Assembly (NCBI GenBank): GCA_964651395.1
Contig: CAZYXZ010000040.1
Coordinates: 1 to 29,009 of the forward strand
Source of the DNA: CAZYXZ01 sp964651395
GTDB lineage: Bacteria > Actinomycetota > Actinomycetes > BP-191
DNA: 29,009 nucleotides
Reading direction: 5' to 3'
Shown: piece after piece, positions 7,666 through 16,559 of the stretch
Layout of the letters: each line of letters begins with the position of its first letter
Numbering within the stretch: position 1 is the stretch's first letter
Made by a program: the position numbers and the translations under genes
The notes under the pieces: generated by a model
What the model was told of the DNA's origin: nothing
Database searches by the model: none
Seen by the model: only the letters and a program-made list of their open reading frames with translations

Positions 7666-8838
7666 TCATGGCAAGAGGTCGGGCGCCGCGGCCAGGAACC
7701 GGGCCAGCTCGTCGTCGGTGAACACGAGCGGCGGTGCGATGCGGACGACGTCGTCGCCCAGCGCGTTGACCAGGAAGCCGGCCTCCCGAGCGGCCGCCTC
7801 GACCGCCTTGGCCCTGGGCTCGGCCAGCACCAGGCCGCGGAGCAGACCGGCGCCGCGGACACCGCGCACCGCCGGCCCCATGCCGAGCAGTCCCGCCTCG
7901 AGCTCCTCCCCCAGGTGCTTGGTCCGGTCGAGCAGCCCGTCGTCGGTGATGATGTCGAGGACGGCGAGCGCGGCGGCACAGACCACGGGGTTGCCACCGA
8001 ACGTGCTCGCGTGGTCGCCCGCGACGAGCGCTTCGCCGGCCGCGCCGAAGCCGACGCACGCCCCGATGGGCAACCCGCCGCCCAGGCCCTTCGCGAGGGT
8101 CATGACGTCGGGTACGACGCCCTCCCGCTGCCACGCGAACCACGTGCCCGTGCGCCCGATGCCGGTCTGCACCTCGTCGAGCACGAGCAGGGCACCCTGC
8201 TCCTGCGTGATCCGGCGGGCCGCGGCCAGGTACCCCGGCGGTGGCGTGTGCAGGCCGCCCTCGCCCTGGATCGGCTCGAGGATCACCGCCGCGGTCTGCG
8301 GACCGACCGCCTGCGCGAGCGCGTCCGCGTCGCCGTACGGCACGAAGGTCACCGGGCCGGGCAGCGGCTGGAACGGCTCGCGCTTGGCCGGCTGCCCGGT
8401 GACCGACAGCGCCCCCATCGTGCGCCCGTGGAAGGAGCCCTCCGCGGCCACGATCTCGCGCTTCTCGGGGCCGCCGTGGCGCCGGGTGAGCTTCAGCGCG
8501 GCCTCGACGGCCTCCGCGCCGGAGTTGCAGAAGAAGGTGCGGACGACGTGGCCGGTGAGCACCTGCAGCCGCTCGGCGAGGGCGATGGCGGGCTCGGTCA
8601 GGTAGAGGTTGGAGACGTGGCCGAGCAGTCCCATCTGCGTGTGCACGGCCTCGATCACCTTCGGGTGCGCATGGCCGACCGCGCAGACGGCGATGCCGGC
8701 GACCAGGTCGAGGTACTCCTTGCCGTCGGCGTCCCACACCGTCGATCCCTGACCACGCGCAAGTGCGAGCGACGGCGTGCCGTAGGTGCCCATCACGACC
8801 TGCTGCGCACGGGCGAGGAGGTCGTCGTAGCCGGTCAC
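7666..8838 (-). CDS. argD: acetylornithine aminotransferase
   Basis: PLP-dependent class III aminotransferase converting N-acetylglutamate semialdehyde and glutamate to N-acetylornithine and 2-oxoglutarate. NSGAEAVEAALKL (105-117) binds the cofactor phosphate, LDEVQTGIGRTG (220-231) contains the aspartate that pairs with the pyridine, and K250 in TLAKGLGGGLPIGA is the Schiff-base lysine. At 390 residues it is of normal size. The GTG start at 8838 overlaps the argB stop by four bases. Such enzymes may also act in lysine synthesis, but the operon position supports arginine as the main role. Confidence 0.96.
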   Translation of the reverse strand: MTGYDDLLARAQQVVMGTYGTPSLALARGQGSTVWDADGKEYLDLVAGIAVCAVGHAHPKVIEAVHTQMGLLGHVSNLYLTEPAIALAERLQVLTGHVVRTFFCNSGAEAVEAALKLTRRHGGPEKREIVAAEGSFHGRTMGALSVTGQPAKREPFQPLPGPVTFVPYGDADALAQAVGPQTAAVILEPIQGEGGLHTPPPGYLAAARRITQEQGALLVLDEVQTGIGRTGTWFAWQREGVVPDVMTLAKGLGGGLPIGACVGFGAAGEALVAGDHASTFGGNPVVCAAALAVLDIITDDGLLDRTKHLGEELEAGLLGMGPAVRGVRGAGLLRGLVLAEPRAKAVEAAAREAGFLVNALGDDVVRIAPPLVFTDDELARFLAAAPDLLP

Positions 8839-9722
8839 GGCGTCACCATGGTGCCGACGCCCGCGTCCGTGAACAGCTCGAGCAGCACGGCGTGCGGCAC
8901 GCGGCCGTCGAGGACGTGGGCACGCGGGACGCCGCCCTGGACGGCGCGCAGGCAGGCTTCCATCTTGGGCGCCATCCCTTCGGACAGTGTGGGCAGCAAG
9001 TCGGCCAGCGTGGCCGCGTCGATCTCCGAGATGACGTCGCCGGGCTCCCCCGCGCCGCCGAAGTCGGCGTACAGCCCGGCGGTGTTGGTCAGCACGATCA
9101 GCTTCTCGGCCTGCAGCGCGACCGCGAGAGCCGCGGCCGCGGTGTCGGCGTTGACGTTGTAGACCTGGCCGTCCTCGCCCCTCGCCACCGTCGCGATGAC
9201 CGGGATGCGCTTGTCCGCGAGCAGCGAGTCGATCGCCGACGCGTCGACGCCGACGACGTCGCCGACCAGGCCGACGTCGACCTGCTCGCCGTTGACGCTG
9301 GCGGTACGCCGCTCGGCCAGCAGCAGGTTCGCGTCCTCGCCGGACAGGCCGACGGCGAACGGGCCGTGACTGTTGACCAGCCCCACCAGGTCGCTGTTCA
9401 CCTGGCCGACCAGCACCATGCGCACGACCTCCATGACCTCCGGCGTCGTCACCCGGAGCCCGCCGGCGAAGACCGACTCGACGCCCAGCCGATCCAGGTG
9501 CGCCGTGATCTGCGGCCCGCCGCCGTGGACGACGACCGGGCGGATGCCGACGTAGCGCAGCAGCACCATGTCGGCGGCGAACGACGGCCCGAGGTCCGCG
9601 TCGGCGAGCGCGTTGCCGCCGTACTTCACCACGACCGTGCGCCCGTGGAACTGCGCCAGGTAGGGCAGCGCCTCCACCAGCGTCGTCGCCTTCGCCATCG
9701 CCTGGTCTACGCGCGCACTCAT
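8835..9722 (-). CDS. argB: acetylglutamate kinase
   Basis: Phosphorylates N-acetylglutamate with ATP, the usual arginine-feedback step. Amino acid kinase fold motifs KYGGNAL (33-39) and VVHGGGPQI (64-72) are intact, and NVNADTAAAALA and LTNTAGLY are typical later elements. The ATG at 9722 gives 295 residues and overlaps the argJ stop as ATGA; an internal ATG eight codons later is possible. The N-terminal extension before the kinase core is of the length found in arginine-sensitive hexameric forms, so feedback inhibition is likely but not shown. Confidence 0.95.
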   Translation of the reverse strand: MSARVDQAMAKATTLVEALPYLAQFHGRTVVVKYGGNALADADLGPSFAADMVLLRYVGIRPVVVHGGGPQITAHLDRLGVESVFAGGLRVTTPEVMEVVRMVLVGQVNSDLVGLVNSHGPFAVGLSGEDANLLLAERRTASVNGEQVDVGLVGDVVGVDASAIDSLLADKRIPVIATVARGEDGQVYNVNADTAAAALAVALQAEKLIVLTNTAGLYADFGGAGEPGDVISEIDAATLADLLPTLSEGMAPKMEACLRAVQGGVPRAHVLDGRVPHAVLLELFTDAGVGTMVTP

Positions 9723-10891
9723 GTGGAGTACGCCGAGTTCTCGTGGACGTAGGCGGCGGTGAGGTCGGTGGTGAGGATCGTCGCGGTCGCGGCGCCGAGC
9801 TTGAGGTCGATGTCGACCGCGATCTCCCGCGCGGCGAGCGCGGCGCGGGCGGCCTCCGGGTCGCCGGCGGCCACGCCGCCGCGACAGACCGGTACGCCGT
9901 TGAAGCTCACGTCGACGACGTCCGGGTCCAGGTCGACGGCGCTGGTGCCCAACGCCGCGAGGACGCGGCCCCAGTTGGGGTCCTCCCCGTGCAGGGCGCA
10001 CTTGAGCAGCGCGCTGCGCGCCACGGCCCGCGCGGCCTCGACGGCGCCGGCCTCGTCGGGCGCGCCGGCGACCGTGACCGCGATGCGCTTGCTCGCCCCC
10101 TCGGCGTCGTCGATGAGCTGCGTGGCCAGGTCGGCGCATACCGCTTCGACCGCGGCCGCGAACTCCGGCCAGGCTGCGCCGTCGGGGGACAGCACCATGC
10201 CGCTCGCGCCGGAGGCGAGGAGCAGCACGGTGTCGTTGGTGGACATGCAGCCGTCGCTGTCGATCCGGTCGAACGTGCGGCTGGTCGCGCCTTCGAGCAC
10301 GTGCTGCAGGTCGGCGGGTGCGACGTCGGCGTCCGTCGTGAGGACGACGAGCATGGTGGCCAGCGCCGGGGCGAGCATTCCGGCACCCTTGGCCATCCCG
10401 CCGACCGACACGCCCTGGGGACCCGTGGCGGTCGCCTGCTTCGGCACCGTGTCGGTCGTCATGATCGCGGTCGCCGCGTCGGCGCCGCCGTCGGCGCTCA
10501 GGTCCGCGACGGCCTTCGCGATGCCGTCGGCGAGCCGGTCCATGGGCAGCCGTACGCCGATCAGCCCGGTGGACGCGACGGCCACGTCACCGGCCGCGCA
10601 GCCGAGCGCCGCGGCGGTGGCCGCCGCCATCTCGCGCGCGTCGGCCAGGCCAGGCGCACCTGTGCACGCGTTCGCCCCGCCGGAGTTGAGGACGACGGCA
10701 CGCGCCTGCCCACTCGCGACGACGGCGCGCGACACGACGACGGGGGCGGCCTGGACGCGGTTGCGCGTGAACACCCCCGCCACGCTGCACGGCGCGTCCG
10801 CGACGACGAGCGCGACGTCCGGCTTGCCGCTCGCCTTCAGCCCGGCGGTGACCCCCGCCGCGCGGAACCCCTTGGCCGACGTGACGCTCAC
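9719..10891 (-). CDS. argJ: bifunctional ornithine acetyltransferase / N-acetylglutamate synthase
   Basis: Moves the acetyl group from N-acetylornithine to glutamate, making ornithine and renewing N-acetylglutamate (the cyclic pathway). The self-cleavage site is visible as KGAGMLAPALATML, with the cut expected between A178 and T179, the threonine becoming the N-terminal nucleophile of the second chain. GGANACTG (71-78) is another family motif. The length (390) is normal. The GTG start at 10891 overlaps the argC stop by four bases. Whether it also uses acetyl-CoA cannot be told from sequence; no argA-like gene occurs in the window. Confidence 0.95.
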   Translation of the reverse strand: MSVTSAKGFRAAGVTAGLKASGKPDVALVVADAPCSVAGVFTRNRVQAAPVVVSRAVVASGQARAVVLNSGGANACTGAPGLADAREMAAATAAALGCAAGDVAVASTGLIGVRLPMDRLADGIAKAVADLSADGGADAATAIMTTDTVPKQATATGPQGVSVGGMAKGAGMLAPALATMLVVLTTDADVAPADLQHVLEGATSRTFDRIDSDGCMSTNDTVLLLASGASGMVLSPDGAAWPEFAAAVEAVCADLATQLIDDAEGASKRIAVTVAGAPDEAGAVEAARAVARSALLKCALHGEDPNWGRVLAALGTSAVDLDPDVVDVSFNGVPVCRGGVAAGDPEAARAALAAREIAVDIDLKLGAATATILTTDLTAAYVHENSAYST

Positions 10892-11931
10892 GGCGCGATC
10901 CCGGCGCTCGTGAGCCCGGCGGTCTCGGCCAGGCCGAGGACGAGGTTGGCGCACTGCACGGCCTGGCCGGCCGCGCCCTTCACCAGGTTGTCCAGCGCGC
11001 TGACCACGACGACGCGGCCGGCATCGGCATCGACCGCCAGCTGCAGGTGAACGGCGTTGGCGCCGACCGTCGCCGCCGTGTGCGGCCACCGGCCCTCGGG
11101 CAACACGTGCACGAACGGCTCGCCGGCGTACGCCGCCGTGAGCGCCGCGCGCAGCGCCGCCTCGTCGACACCGGGCCGTACACGCGCGGTGCTGGTCGCG
11201 AGGATGCCGCGTGGCATCGGCGCGAGGACGGTCGTGAACGAGAGCCCGACCGGACCGGCCGCCGTGCCCAGCGCCTGCGCGATCTCGGGCGTGTGCTGGT
11301 GCGCGGCCACCTTGTACGCCGAGAGGTCACCCATCACCTCGCTGCCCAGCAACGCCGCCTTCGCCGCGCGGCCGGCACCCGAGGTGCCCGAGGACGCGAC
11401 GACGACCAGGTCCTCCGGATCGACGAGAGCGGCGGCGAGCAGCGGATGCAGCGCGAGGATCACCGCGGTCGGGTAGCAGCCCGGGACCGCGACCGTACGG
11501 CTCGCCGCGATCGCCTCCCGTGCCCCTGGCAGCTCGGGCAGCCCGTACGGCCACTGGCCGAGCCGGTCCGGGTGGGGGTGCGCGCCGCCGTACCAGCGCG
11601 CCCAGGCCGCGGGATCGTGCAGCCGGTGGTCGGCGCCGAGGTCGACGACGGCCACGCCCGCCTCGACGAGCGGTCCCGCGAGCGCGGCGGACTCACCGTG
11701 CGGGAGGGCGAGGAACACCAGGTCGGCGTCGGCGAGGGCGGCCGGATCGGTGGCCGCGAACCGCTGCCCGGCCAGGGCCGGGAGCTGCGGGTGCAGGTCG
11801 CTGACCAGCTCGCCGGCGTTCGACCCGGCGGCCAGGGCAGCCAGCTCGAGCTCGGGATGGCCCAGCACGAGGCGCAGCAGCTCGCCACCGGCGTAGCCAC
11901 TCGCCCCCGCGACGGAGACCCGTACTCCCAT
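10888..11931 (-). CDS. argC: N-acetyl-gamma-glutamyl-phosphate reductase
   Basis: NADPH-dependent reduction of N-acetylglutamyl phosphate to the semialdehyde. The dinucleotide motif GASGYAG is at 9-15, and the active-site cysteine C152 lies in VPGCYPTA. ASSGTSGAGR and a late histidine-containing segment are typical. The protein has 347 residues. First gene of the arginine operon: a -10 box (TATAGT) ends 8 bases before the ATG and an ARG box lies directly upstream, so the mRNA may be leaderless or nearly so; no Shine-Dalgarno site is present. It overlaps argJ by four bases. Confidence 0.96.
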   Translation of the reverse strand: MGVRVSVAGASGYAGGELLRLVLGHPELELAALAAGSNAGELVSDLHPQLPALAGQRFAATDPAALADADLVFLALPHGESAALAGPLVEAGVAVVDLGADHRLHDPAAWARWYGGAHPHPDRLGQWPYGLPELPGAREAIAASRTVAVPGCYPTAVILALHPLLAAALVDPEDLVVVASSGTSGAGRAAKAALLGSEVMGDLSAYKVAAHQHTPEIAQALGTAAGPVGLSFTTVLAPMPRGILATSTARVRPGVDEAALRAALTAAYAGEPFVHVLPEGRWPHTAATVGANAVHLQLAVDADAGRVVVVSALDNLVKGAAGQAVQCANLVLGLAETAGLTSAGIAP

Positions 11932-11939
11932 GCCGCAAA

Positions 11940-11945
11940 ACTATA
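11940..11945 (-). promoter_or_regulatory. argC promoter -10 box
   Basis: TATAGT on the minus strand, five of six matches to the consensus, ends 8 bases before the argC ATG. A start at the usual distance would fall on or within a few bases of the initiation codon. No good -35 hexamer is seen at 16-18 bases; the ARG box occupies that region. Confidence 0.6.
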
Positions 11946-11953
11946 CCTGACAA

Positions 11954-11967
11954 TGCATAGTTATGCA
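11954..11967 (-). promoter_or_regulatory. ARG box (ArgR operator)
   Basis: TGCATAACTATGCA is a perfect inverted repeat (TGCATA, two bases, TATGCA). It closely resembles ArgR operators reported for Streptomyces and Mycobacterium. It sits in the spacer/-35 region of the argC promoter, so bound ArgR would block polymerase. A second, weaker half-site may overlap the -10 box but is not clear. Confidence 0.8.
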
Positions 11968-11973
11968 CACCGG

Positions 11974-14346
11974 TCAGGCGCGGAGCACCGCGCCGGTACG
12001 GCGAGCGGCCTCGGCCACCGCGGCGTCCCGCAGACCGTTGACGACCTCGTCGGTCAGCGTGCCGTCCGGCGCGCGGAAGCGCAGCGTGAACGCGAGGGAC
12101 CGGTGTCCGGCCGGCACCGGCGGGCCTGTGTAGAGGTCGAAGAGCCGCAGGTCCTCCAGCTGCGGACCGGCGCCCTCGCGCAGCGCGGCTGCGACCTCCG
12201 CCGCCGGGGTCGCGTCCGCGACGACGAGCGCGACGTCGACGGTGGCCGGTGGGAACGGCGACTGCTCGGGCGCGACCACCGCCTCCGGGGCAGCGGCCAG
12301 CAGCAGGTCGAGGTCGATCTCGCCGGCCACGCTGCCGGGCGGCAGCTCGAGGCTGGCGAGGACGCGCGGGTGCAGCTCGCCGGCGTAGCCCACGACCGCA
12401 CCGTCGAGGCTGAGCTCCGCACACCGTCCCGGGTGGTACGGCGCCTGCTCGGCCGCGCGCACCGCGAGCTCGACGTGCAGCGCCGTGGCGACACCGCGGA
12501 ACGCCTCGACGGCGTCCGCCCAGACCGCCGCGCGGCCGCTCCCCCACCAGCCGCTCGGCGTGCGCTGCCCGCACAGGGCCACGGCCACGCGCAGCGGCTG
12601 CGCCGGCAGTGCGGCGTCGAGTGCCGTCAGCTCGGCCGGGCTCGGCCGGTCGTCCAGCGCCGGCCGCGGCGCCGGCCCGCCGGGGCGGGCCAGGAAGACC
12701 GGGCCGGTCTCGAAGACCGCCACGTCCGGCAGCCCGCGCGCGACGTTGCGGGCCAGGACGCCGAGCACCCCGGGCAGCATCGTCGTGCGCAGGCCGGACG
12801 CCTCGTCGGAGATCGGGTTGGCCAGGCGCACCGCCTCGACCAGCCCGCCGTCGGCGAGGGCGCGGCTCACGTGCCGGCGCAGCCGCTGCCGGCGGGTGAG
12901 CCCGGTGCCCGGCGGGGCCGAGGGCAGGACGACGGGCACGGTGTCGTAGCCCTCGAGGCGCACGACCTCGTCGACCAGGTCGACCGGCTGCACCAGGTCG
13001 GGACGCCACGACGGCGGCGTGACGACGACCGGGTCGCCGCTGTCGACGGCACAGCCGACGTCAGCGAGCCGCCTCCGGACGACGTCCGGCGCGTACGGGC
13101 GGCCGGCCAGCCGGCCCGGCGCGTCCAGCCGCAGCGTGACGGTCGGGCGGGCCGCGCGATGGTCGACGTCCGTGATCCCGGCGTCCGGTGTGCCGCCGCC
13201 GAGCAGCGTGAGCATCTCGACGGCGATCTGTGCCGCGACCGGCGGGAGGTCCGGGTCGACGCCGCGCTCGAAGCGCTTCGACGCCTCCGAGGACAGTCCG
13301 TGCCGCCGTGACGTCCGGCCGATGGGCACGGGAGCGAAGTGCGCCGCCTCGACCAGGACGTCGCGGGTCGCCGCGCTCACCTCGCTCGTGGCGCCGCCCA
13401 TGACTCCCGCGAGCCCGAGAGGACCGGTGCCGTCGGTGATGAGCAGATCCTCGTCGTGGAGCGCACGCTCGACGTCGTCGAGGGTGCGCAGCCGCTCCCC
13501 CGCCCGCGCCCGGCGTACGACGACCGGGCCGTCCAGTCGCGCGAGGTCGTAGGCGTGCAGCGGCTGGCCGAGACCGAGCATCAGGTAGTTGGTGACGTCG
13601 ACCGCCATGGAGATGGACCGCATGCCCGCCATGCCCAGCCGCCGGCGCAGCCACAGTGGGCTCGGCGCCGTCGCGTCGACCCCGCGCACGACGCGAGCGA
13701 CGAAGCGGGGGGCGGCCGTCGTGTCCTCGACGACGACGGGATAGCCGTCCCCCTCGCCCGCGGGCACGGCCCAGTCGACGACGTCGTTGAGCGGCAGGTC
13801 GTACGCCGTCGCGACCTCGCGTGCGATGCCGCGCACGGAGAAGCCGTAGCCGCGGTCGGGCGTGACCGCGATGTCGAGGACCGCATCGGGCAGGCCCAGC
13901 GCCGGACGCACGTCGCTGCCCAGCTCCAGCCCGGCATCGAGCACGAGGATGCCGCTGTGGTCGTCGCCGAGGCCGAGCTCCTTGGCCGAGCAGAGCATGC
14001 CGTGCGACACGTGGCCGAAGACCTTGCGCTCCGTGATCCGGAAGTCGCCGGGCAGCACCGCGCCCGGCACCGCCACCGGAACGCGGTCCCCGGCCGCGAA
14101 GTTGCTCGCGCCGCAGACGATCTCCCGCTGCTCGGCACCGGTGGAGACGTCGACGAGGGAAAGCTTGTCGCTCCCCTCGACCTTGCGCACCGCCAGGACC
14201 TCACCGACGACGACACCGTCGATGCCGTCGCCGACCGCATGGACGTGCTCGACCTCGAAGCCCGCGCGGATCAGCGCCGCGGCGATGTCGGCCGCCGGGG
14301 CGTCGACCTCGACGTACTCGCGCATCCAGGACAGAGGGACTCTCAT
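11974..14346 (-). CDS. pheT: phenylalanyl-tRNA synthetase beta subunit
   Basis: Large subunit (790 residues) of the heterotetrameric synthetase that charges tRNA-Phe. In order: N-terminal EMAP-like tRNA-binding domain (~40-150, with DKLSLVDV and EIVCGASNF), B3/4 editing domain in the middle (MRSISMAVDVTNYLMLGLGQPLHAYD, which clears mis-charged Tyr-tRNA), B5 domain, catalytic-like fold, and a C-terminal ferredoxin-like anticodon-binding domain. The ATG at 14346 is 4 bases after the pheS stop, with GGAGG about 9 bases upstream. It ends 42 bases before argC with no terminator, so some read-through into the arginine operon is possible. Confidence 0.97.
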   Translation of the reverse strand: MRVPLSWMREYVEVDAPAADIAAALIRAGFEVEHVHAVGDGIDGVVVGEVLAVRKVEGSDKLSLVDVSTGAEQREIVCGASNFAAGDRVPVAVPGAVLPGDFRITERKVFGHVSHGMLCSAKELGLGDDHSGILVLDAGLELGSDVRPALGLPDAVLDIAVTPDRGYGFSVRGIAREVATAYDLPLNDVVDWAVPAGEGDGYPVVVEDTTAAPRFVARVVRGVDATAPSPLWLRRRLGMAGMRSISMAVDVTNYLMLGLGQPLHAYDLARLDGPVVVRRARAGERLRTLDDVERALHDEDLLITDGTGPLGLAGVMGGATSEVSAATRDVLVEAAHFAPVPIGRTSRRHGLSSEASKRFERGVDPDLPPVAAQIAVEMLTLLGGGTPDAGITDVDHRAARPTVTLRLDAPGRLAGRPYAPDVVRRRLADVGCAVDSGDPVVVTPPSWRPDLVQPVDLVDEVVRLEGYDTVPVVLPSAPPGTGLTRRQRLRRHVSRALADGGLVEAVRLANPISDEASGLRTTMLPGVLGVLARNVARGLPDVAVFETGPVFLARPGGPAPRPALDDRPSPAELTALDAALPAQPLRVAVALCGQRTPSGWWGSGRAAVWADAVEAFRGVATALHVELAVRAAEQAPYHPGRCAELSLDGAVVGYAGELHPRVLASLELPPGSVAGEIDLDLLLAAAPEAVVAPEQSPFPPATVDVALVVADATPAAEVAAALREGAGPQLEDLRLFDLYTGPPVPAGHRSLAFTLRFRAPDGTLTDEVVNGLRDAAVAEAARRTGAVLRA

Positions 14347-14350
14347 CGCC

Positions 14351-15427
14351 TCAGACCTCCGTGCCGAAGGGCAGCGCGAAGCGCAGGTCGCCTTCGAAGA
14401 ACTGGCGGATGTCGCGGATGCCGTGACGGAACATCGCGGTGCGCTCGATGCCGATCCCGAACGCGTAGCCGCTGTAGCGCTCCGGGTCGACACCGGCCGC
14501 GCGCAGCACGTTCGGGTGGACCATGCCGCAGCCGCCCCACTCGATCCAGCCCTCCTGCTCGCAGATCCGGCAGCCCTCGCCGCGGCACGAGAAGCACTGG
14601 AGGTCGACCTCGGCGCTCGGCTCCGTGAACGGGAAGTAGGACGGGCGCATGCGCGACGCGAGGCCGGGCCCGAACATCGCGCGCCCGAACGCCTCGATGG
14701 TCCCGCGCAGGTGCGCCATCGTGATGCCCTCGTCGACGACCAGGCACTCGATCTGGTGGAACATCGGTGAGTGCGTCGCGTCGATCGCGTCGTTGCGGTA
14801 GGCACGGCCGGGCGCGACGACGTAGATGGGCAACGGCCGCTCGAGCAGCGCACGGATCTGCACCGGCGAGGTGTGGGTGCGCAGCAGCACCGCGTTCTCC
14901 GGCGGGTCCACGTAGAGCGTGTCGTGCATCGACCGCGCCGGATGGTCGGGGCCCATGTTGAGCGCGTCGAAGTTGTGCCACTCGGTCTCGACGTCAGGTC
15001 CCTCGGCGATCTCGAAGCCCATCGCGACGAAGACGTCGGAGACACGGTCCATCGTCATCGTCAGCGGGTGGCGCGCGCCGCGCGGCTCGCGGTCCCACGG
15101 CAGCGTGACGTCCACGCGTTCCTCGACGAGTGCCCGCTCGTCGCGGTCCGCCTCGAGCTCGCGCTGCCGGTCGGCCAGCGCCTGCTGGATCGCGCCGAAG
15201 GCGGCGTTGACCCGCGCGCCGGCGTCCTTGCGCGCCTGTGGCGGGAGCGCCTTGATCTCGCTGCGCGCCAGCGCGATCGGCGACCGGTCGCCCGCATGCG
15301 CAGCGCGGGCCGCAGCCAGCGCGTCCAGCGTGCCGGCTGCCGCGAACGCCTCGACCGCGGCCGCGCGGACCGCCTCGAGCGCGTCCGGCTGCAGGGCAGC
15401 GACCTGGACGGGGTCGTACTCGGACAC
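14351..15427 (-). CDS. pheS: phenylalanyl-tRNA synthetase alpha subunit
   Basis: Catalytic class II subunit, 358 residues. An N-terminal coiled-coil arm (~20-100) that contacts tRNA precedes the catalytic domain: HPARSMHDTLYV (162-173), motif 2 with FHQIE (223-227) and motif 3 with GIGIER (324-329). Four cysteines (278, 281, 286, 289) form the CFSC-CRIC pattern common in bacterial PheS. The GTG start at 15427 is preceded by AGGAG at a short 4-base spacing; a longer frame to 15466 would add non-conserved residues. There is a 78-base gap after the histidine kinase gene. No T-box leader is seen. Confidence 0.96.
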   Translation of the reverse strand: MSEYDPVQVAALQPDALEAVRAAAVEAFAAAGTLDALAAARAAHAGDRSPIALARSEIKALPPQARKDAGARVNAAFGAIQQALADRQRELEADRDERALVEERVDVTLPWDREPRGARHPLTMTMDRVSDVFVAMGFEIAEGPDVETEWHNFDALNMGPDHPARSMHDTLYVDPPENAVLLRTHTSPVQIRALLERPLPIYVVAPGRAYRNDAIDATHSPMFHQIECLVVDEGITMAHLRGTIEAFGRAMFGPGLASRMRPSYFPFTEPSAEVDLQCFSCRGEGCRICEQEGWIEWGGCGMVHPNVLRAAGVDPERYSGYAFGIGIERTAMFRHGIRDIRQFFEGDLRFALPFGTEV

Positions 15428-15461
15428 GGGACTCCTGGTGTGGGCTTGCCGGCGTCGCGCC

Positions 15462-15467
15462 AGCATA
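15462..15467 (-). promoter_or_regulatory. possible -10 box before pheS
   Basis: TATGCT on the minus strand, in the 78-base gap between the histidine kinase gene and pheS, keeps the key T, A and T positions. No convincing -35 box lies 16-18 bases upstream. It would give pheS-pheT their own start about 30 nt before the GTG. Confidence 0.3.
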
Positions 15468-15505
15468 GGGAACGGCTGGACCTGTGGCCGCGAGGCCGCC
15501 CGGCG

Positions 15506-16558
15506 TCAGTCCTCGAAAGGCGAGGCGACGACGGGCAGGGTAAATCGGAACTGCGCCCCGCCACCCGGTGCCGCCCCGGCGACGATCTCGCCGCCGTGCG
15601 CCTCGACCAGACCCTTCACGATGAACAGGCCCAGGCCCGTGCCGCTGCGGCGCGCGCCGTCGCCGCGCCGCCAGAACTTGGTGAAGACGCGAGGCAGCAG
15701 CTCCTCCGGGATGCCGGAGCCCTCGTCGGTGATGGTGACCACGGCCGCCGTCTCGTCACCCTCGAGCCGCGCGGTGACGCGGCCGGCGCCGTACTTCAGC
15801 GCGTTCTCGACGAGGTTGCCGACCACCTGGTCGATCTTGTCGGGGTCGAGCCACATCTCGGGCGGCCGGCTCACGACCTGGAGCCGGAACCGCTCCTCCG
15901 GCTCCCCCGCCGCGACGCGGCCCGCGAACGCCGTCGCGAGCGACGTCGCGAGGTCGACCACCAGTCTGCGGAGCTCGAGTCGGCCGGCGGCGATAAGCGA
16001 GACGTCGAGCAGGTCGGCGAGCAGCCGGGTCACGCGGTCCGCGTCGGCGTTGACGGTCTGCAGCATGACCTTCTTCTGCTCGTCGCCGAACCGGTCCCAC
16101 TTGGCCAGCAGGGTCGCGGTGAAGCCCTTCACGGACGTGAGCGGAGACCGCAGCTCGTGGGCGACCGTGCTGATCAGGTCGGCGCGGCTGCGCTCGACGC
16201 GTTCGCGCGCTGCCGCGTCGCGGAAGCAGATGACGAGCCGGGTCACCCGGCCCTCGTCGTCACGGTGGTAGCTCGCGGTGACCAGGAGCTCGCAGGTGTC
16301 GCCGGAGGCGACCTTCGTGAGGACCAGCTGCCGCTCGGGCTGACCGCGACGGATCGCGAGCCCGTTGTACGGCTCGGTGCACGCCCACCAGTCACGGCCC
16401 GCGGAGTCGGTCAGCGGCATCACTTCACGGAAGCTCGTGCCGACCGCGTCGTCGACCTCGCGGCCGAGCAGCCGCGCGCCCGCGGCGTTCAGCTCGACGA
16501 CGGTCCCGGTGTCGTCGGCGACGAGCACACCGTCAGGCAGCTCGTCGTACGCCGACAC
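15506..16558 (-). CDS. soluble PAS-domain sensor histidine kinase
   Basis: 350 residues with no transmembrane segment. Residues ~1-115 are a PAS domain (DELPDGVLVADDTGTVVELN...). The dimerisation H-box STVAHELRSPLTSVKGF has the phospho-acceptor H134. The ATPase domain has N-box ENALKYG (N252), DEGSGIP (278-284) and GTGLGLFIVKGLVEAHGG (306 on), so it should be active. The GTG start, one base after the methyltransferase stop, has GGGAGG five bases upstream. No response regulator is adjacent, so it is an orphan; a PAS kinase between the rplT-linked methyltransferase and pheS is also found in Streptomyces. The signal is unknown and a cytoplasmic redox or metabolite cue is a guess. Confidence 0.92.
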   Translation of the reverse strand: MSAYDELPDGVLVADDTGTVVELNAAGARLLGREVDDAVGTSFREVMPLTDSAGRDWWACTEPYNGLAIRRGQPERQLVLTKVASGDTCELLVTASYHRDDEGRVTRLVICFRDAAARERVERSRADLISTVAHELRSPLTSVKGFTATLLAKWDRFGDEQKKVMLQTVNADADRVTRLLADLLDVSLIAAGRLELRRLVVDLATSLATAFAGRVAAGEPEERFRLQVVSRPPEMWLDPDKIDQVVGNLVENALKYGAGRVTARLEGDETAAVVTITDEGSGIPEELLPRVFTKFWRRGDGARRSGTGLGLFIVKGLVEAHGGEIVAGAAPGGGAQFRFTLPVVASPFED

Positions 16559-16559
16559 G

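Noticed and set aside
15428..15505. T-box or Phe-rich leader peptide before pheS
   Set aside because: The 78-base gap is too short for a T-box, has no run of Phe codons and no terminator hairpin with a U-tract.
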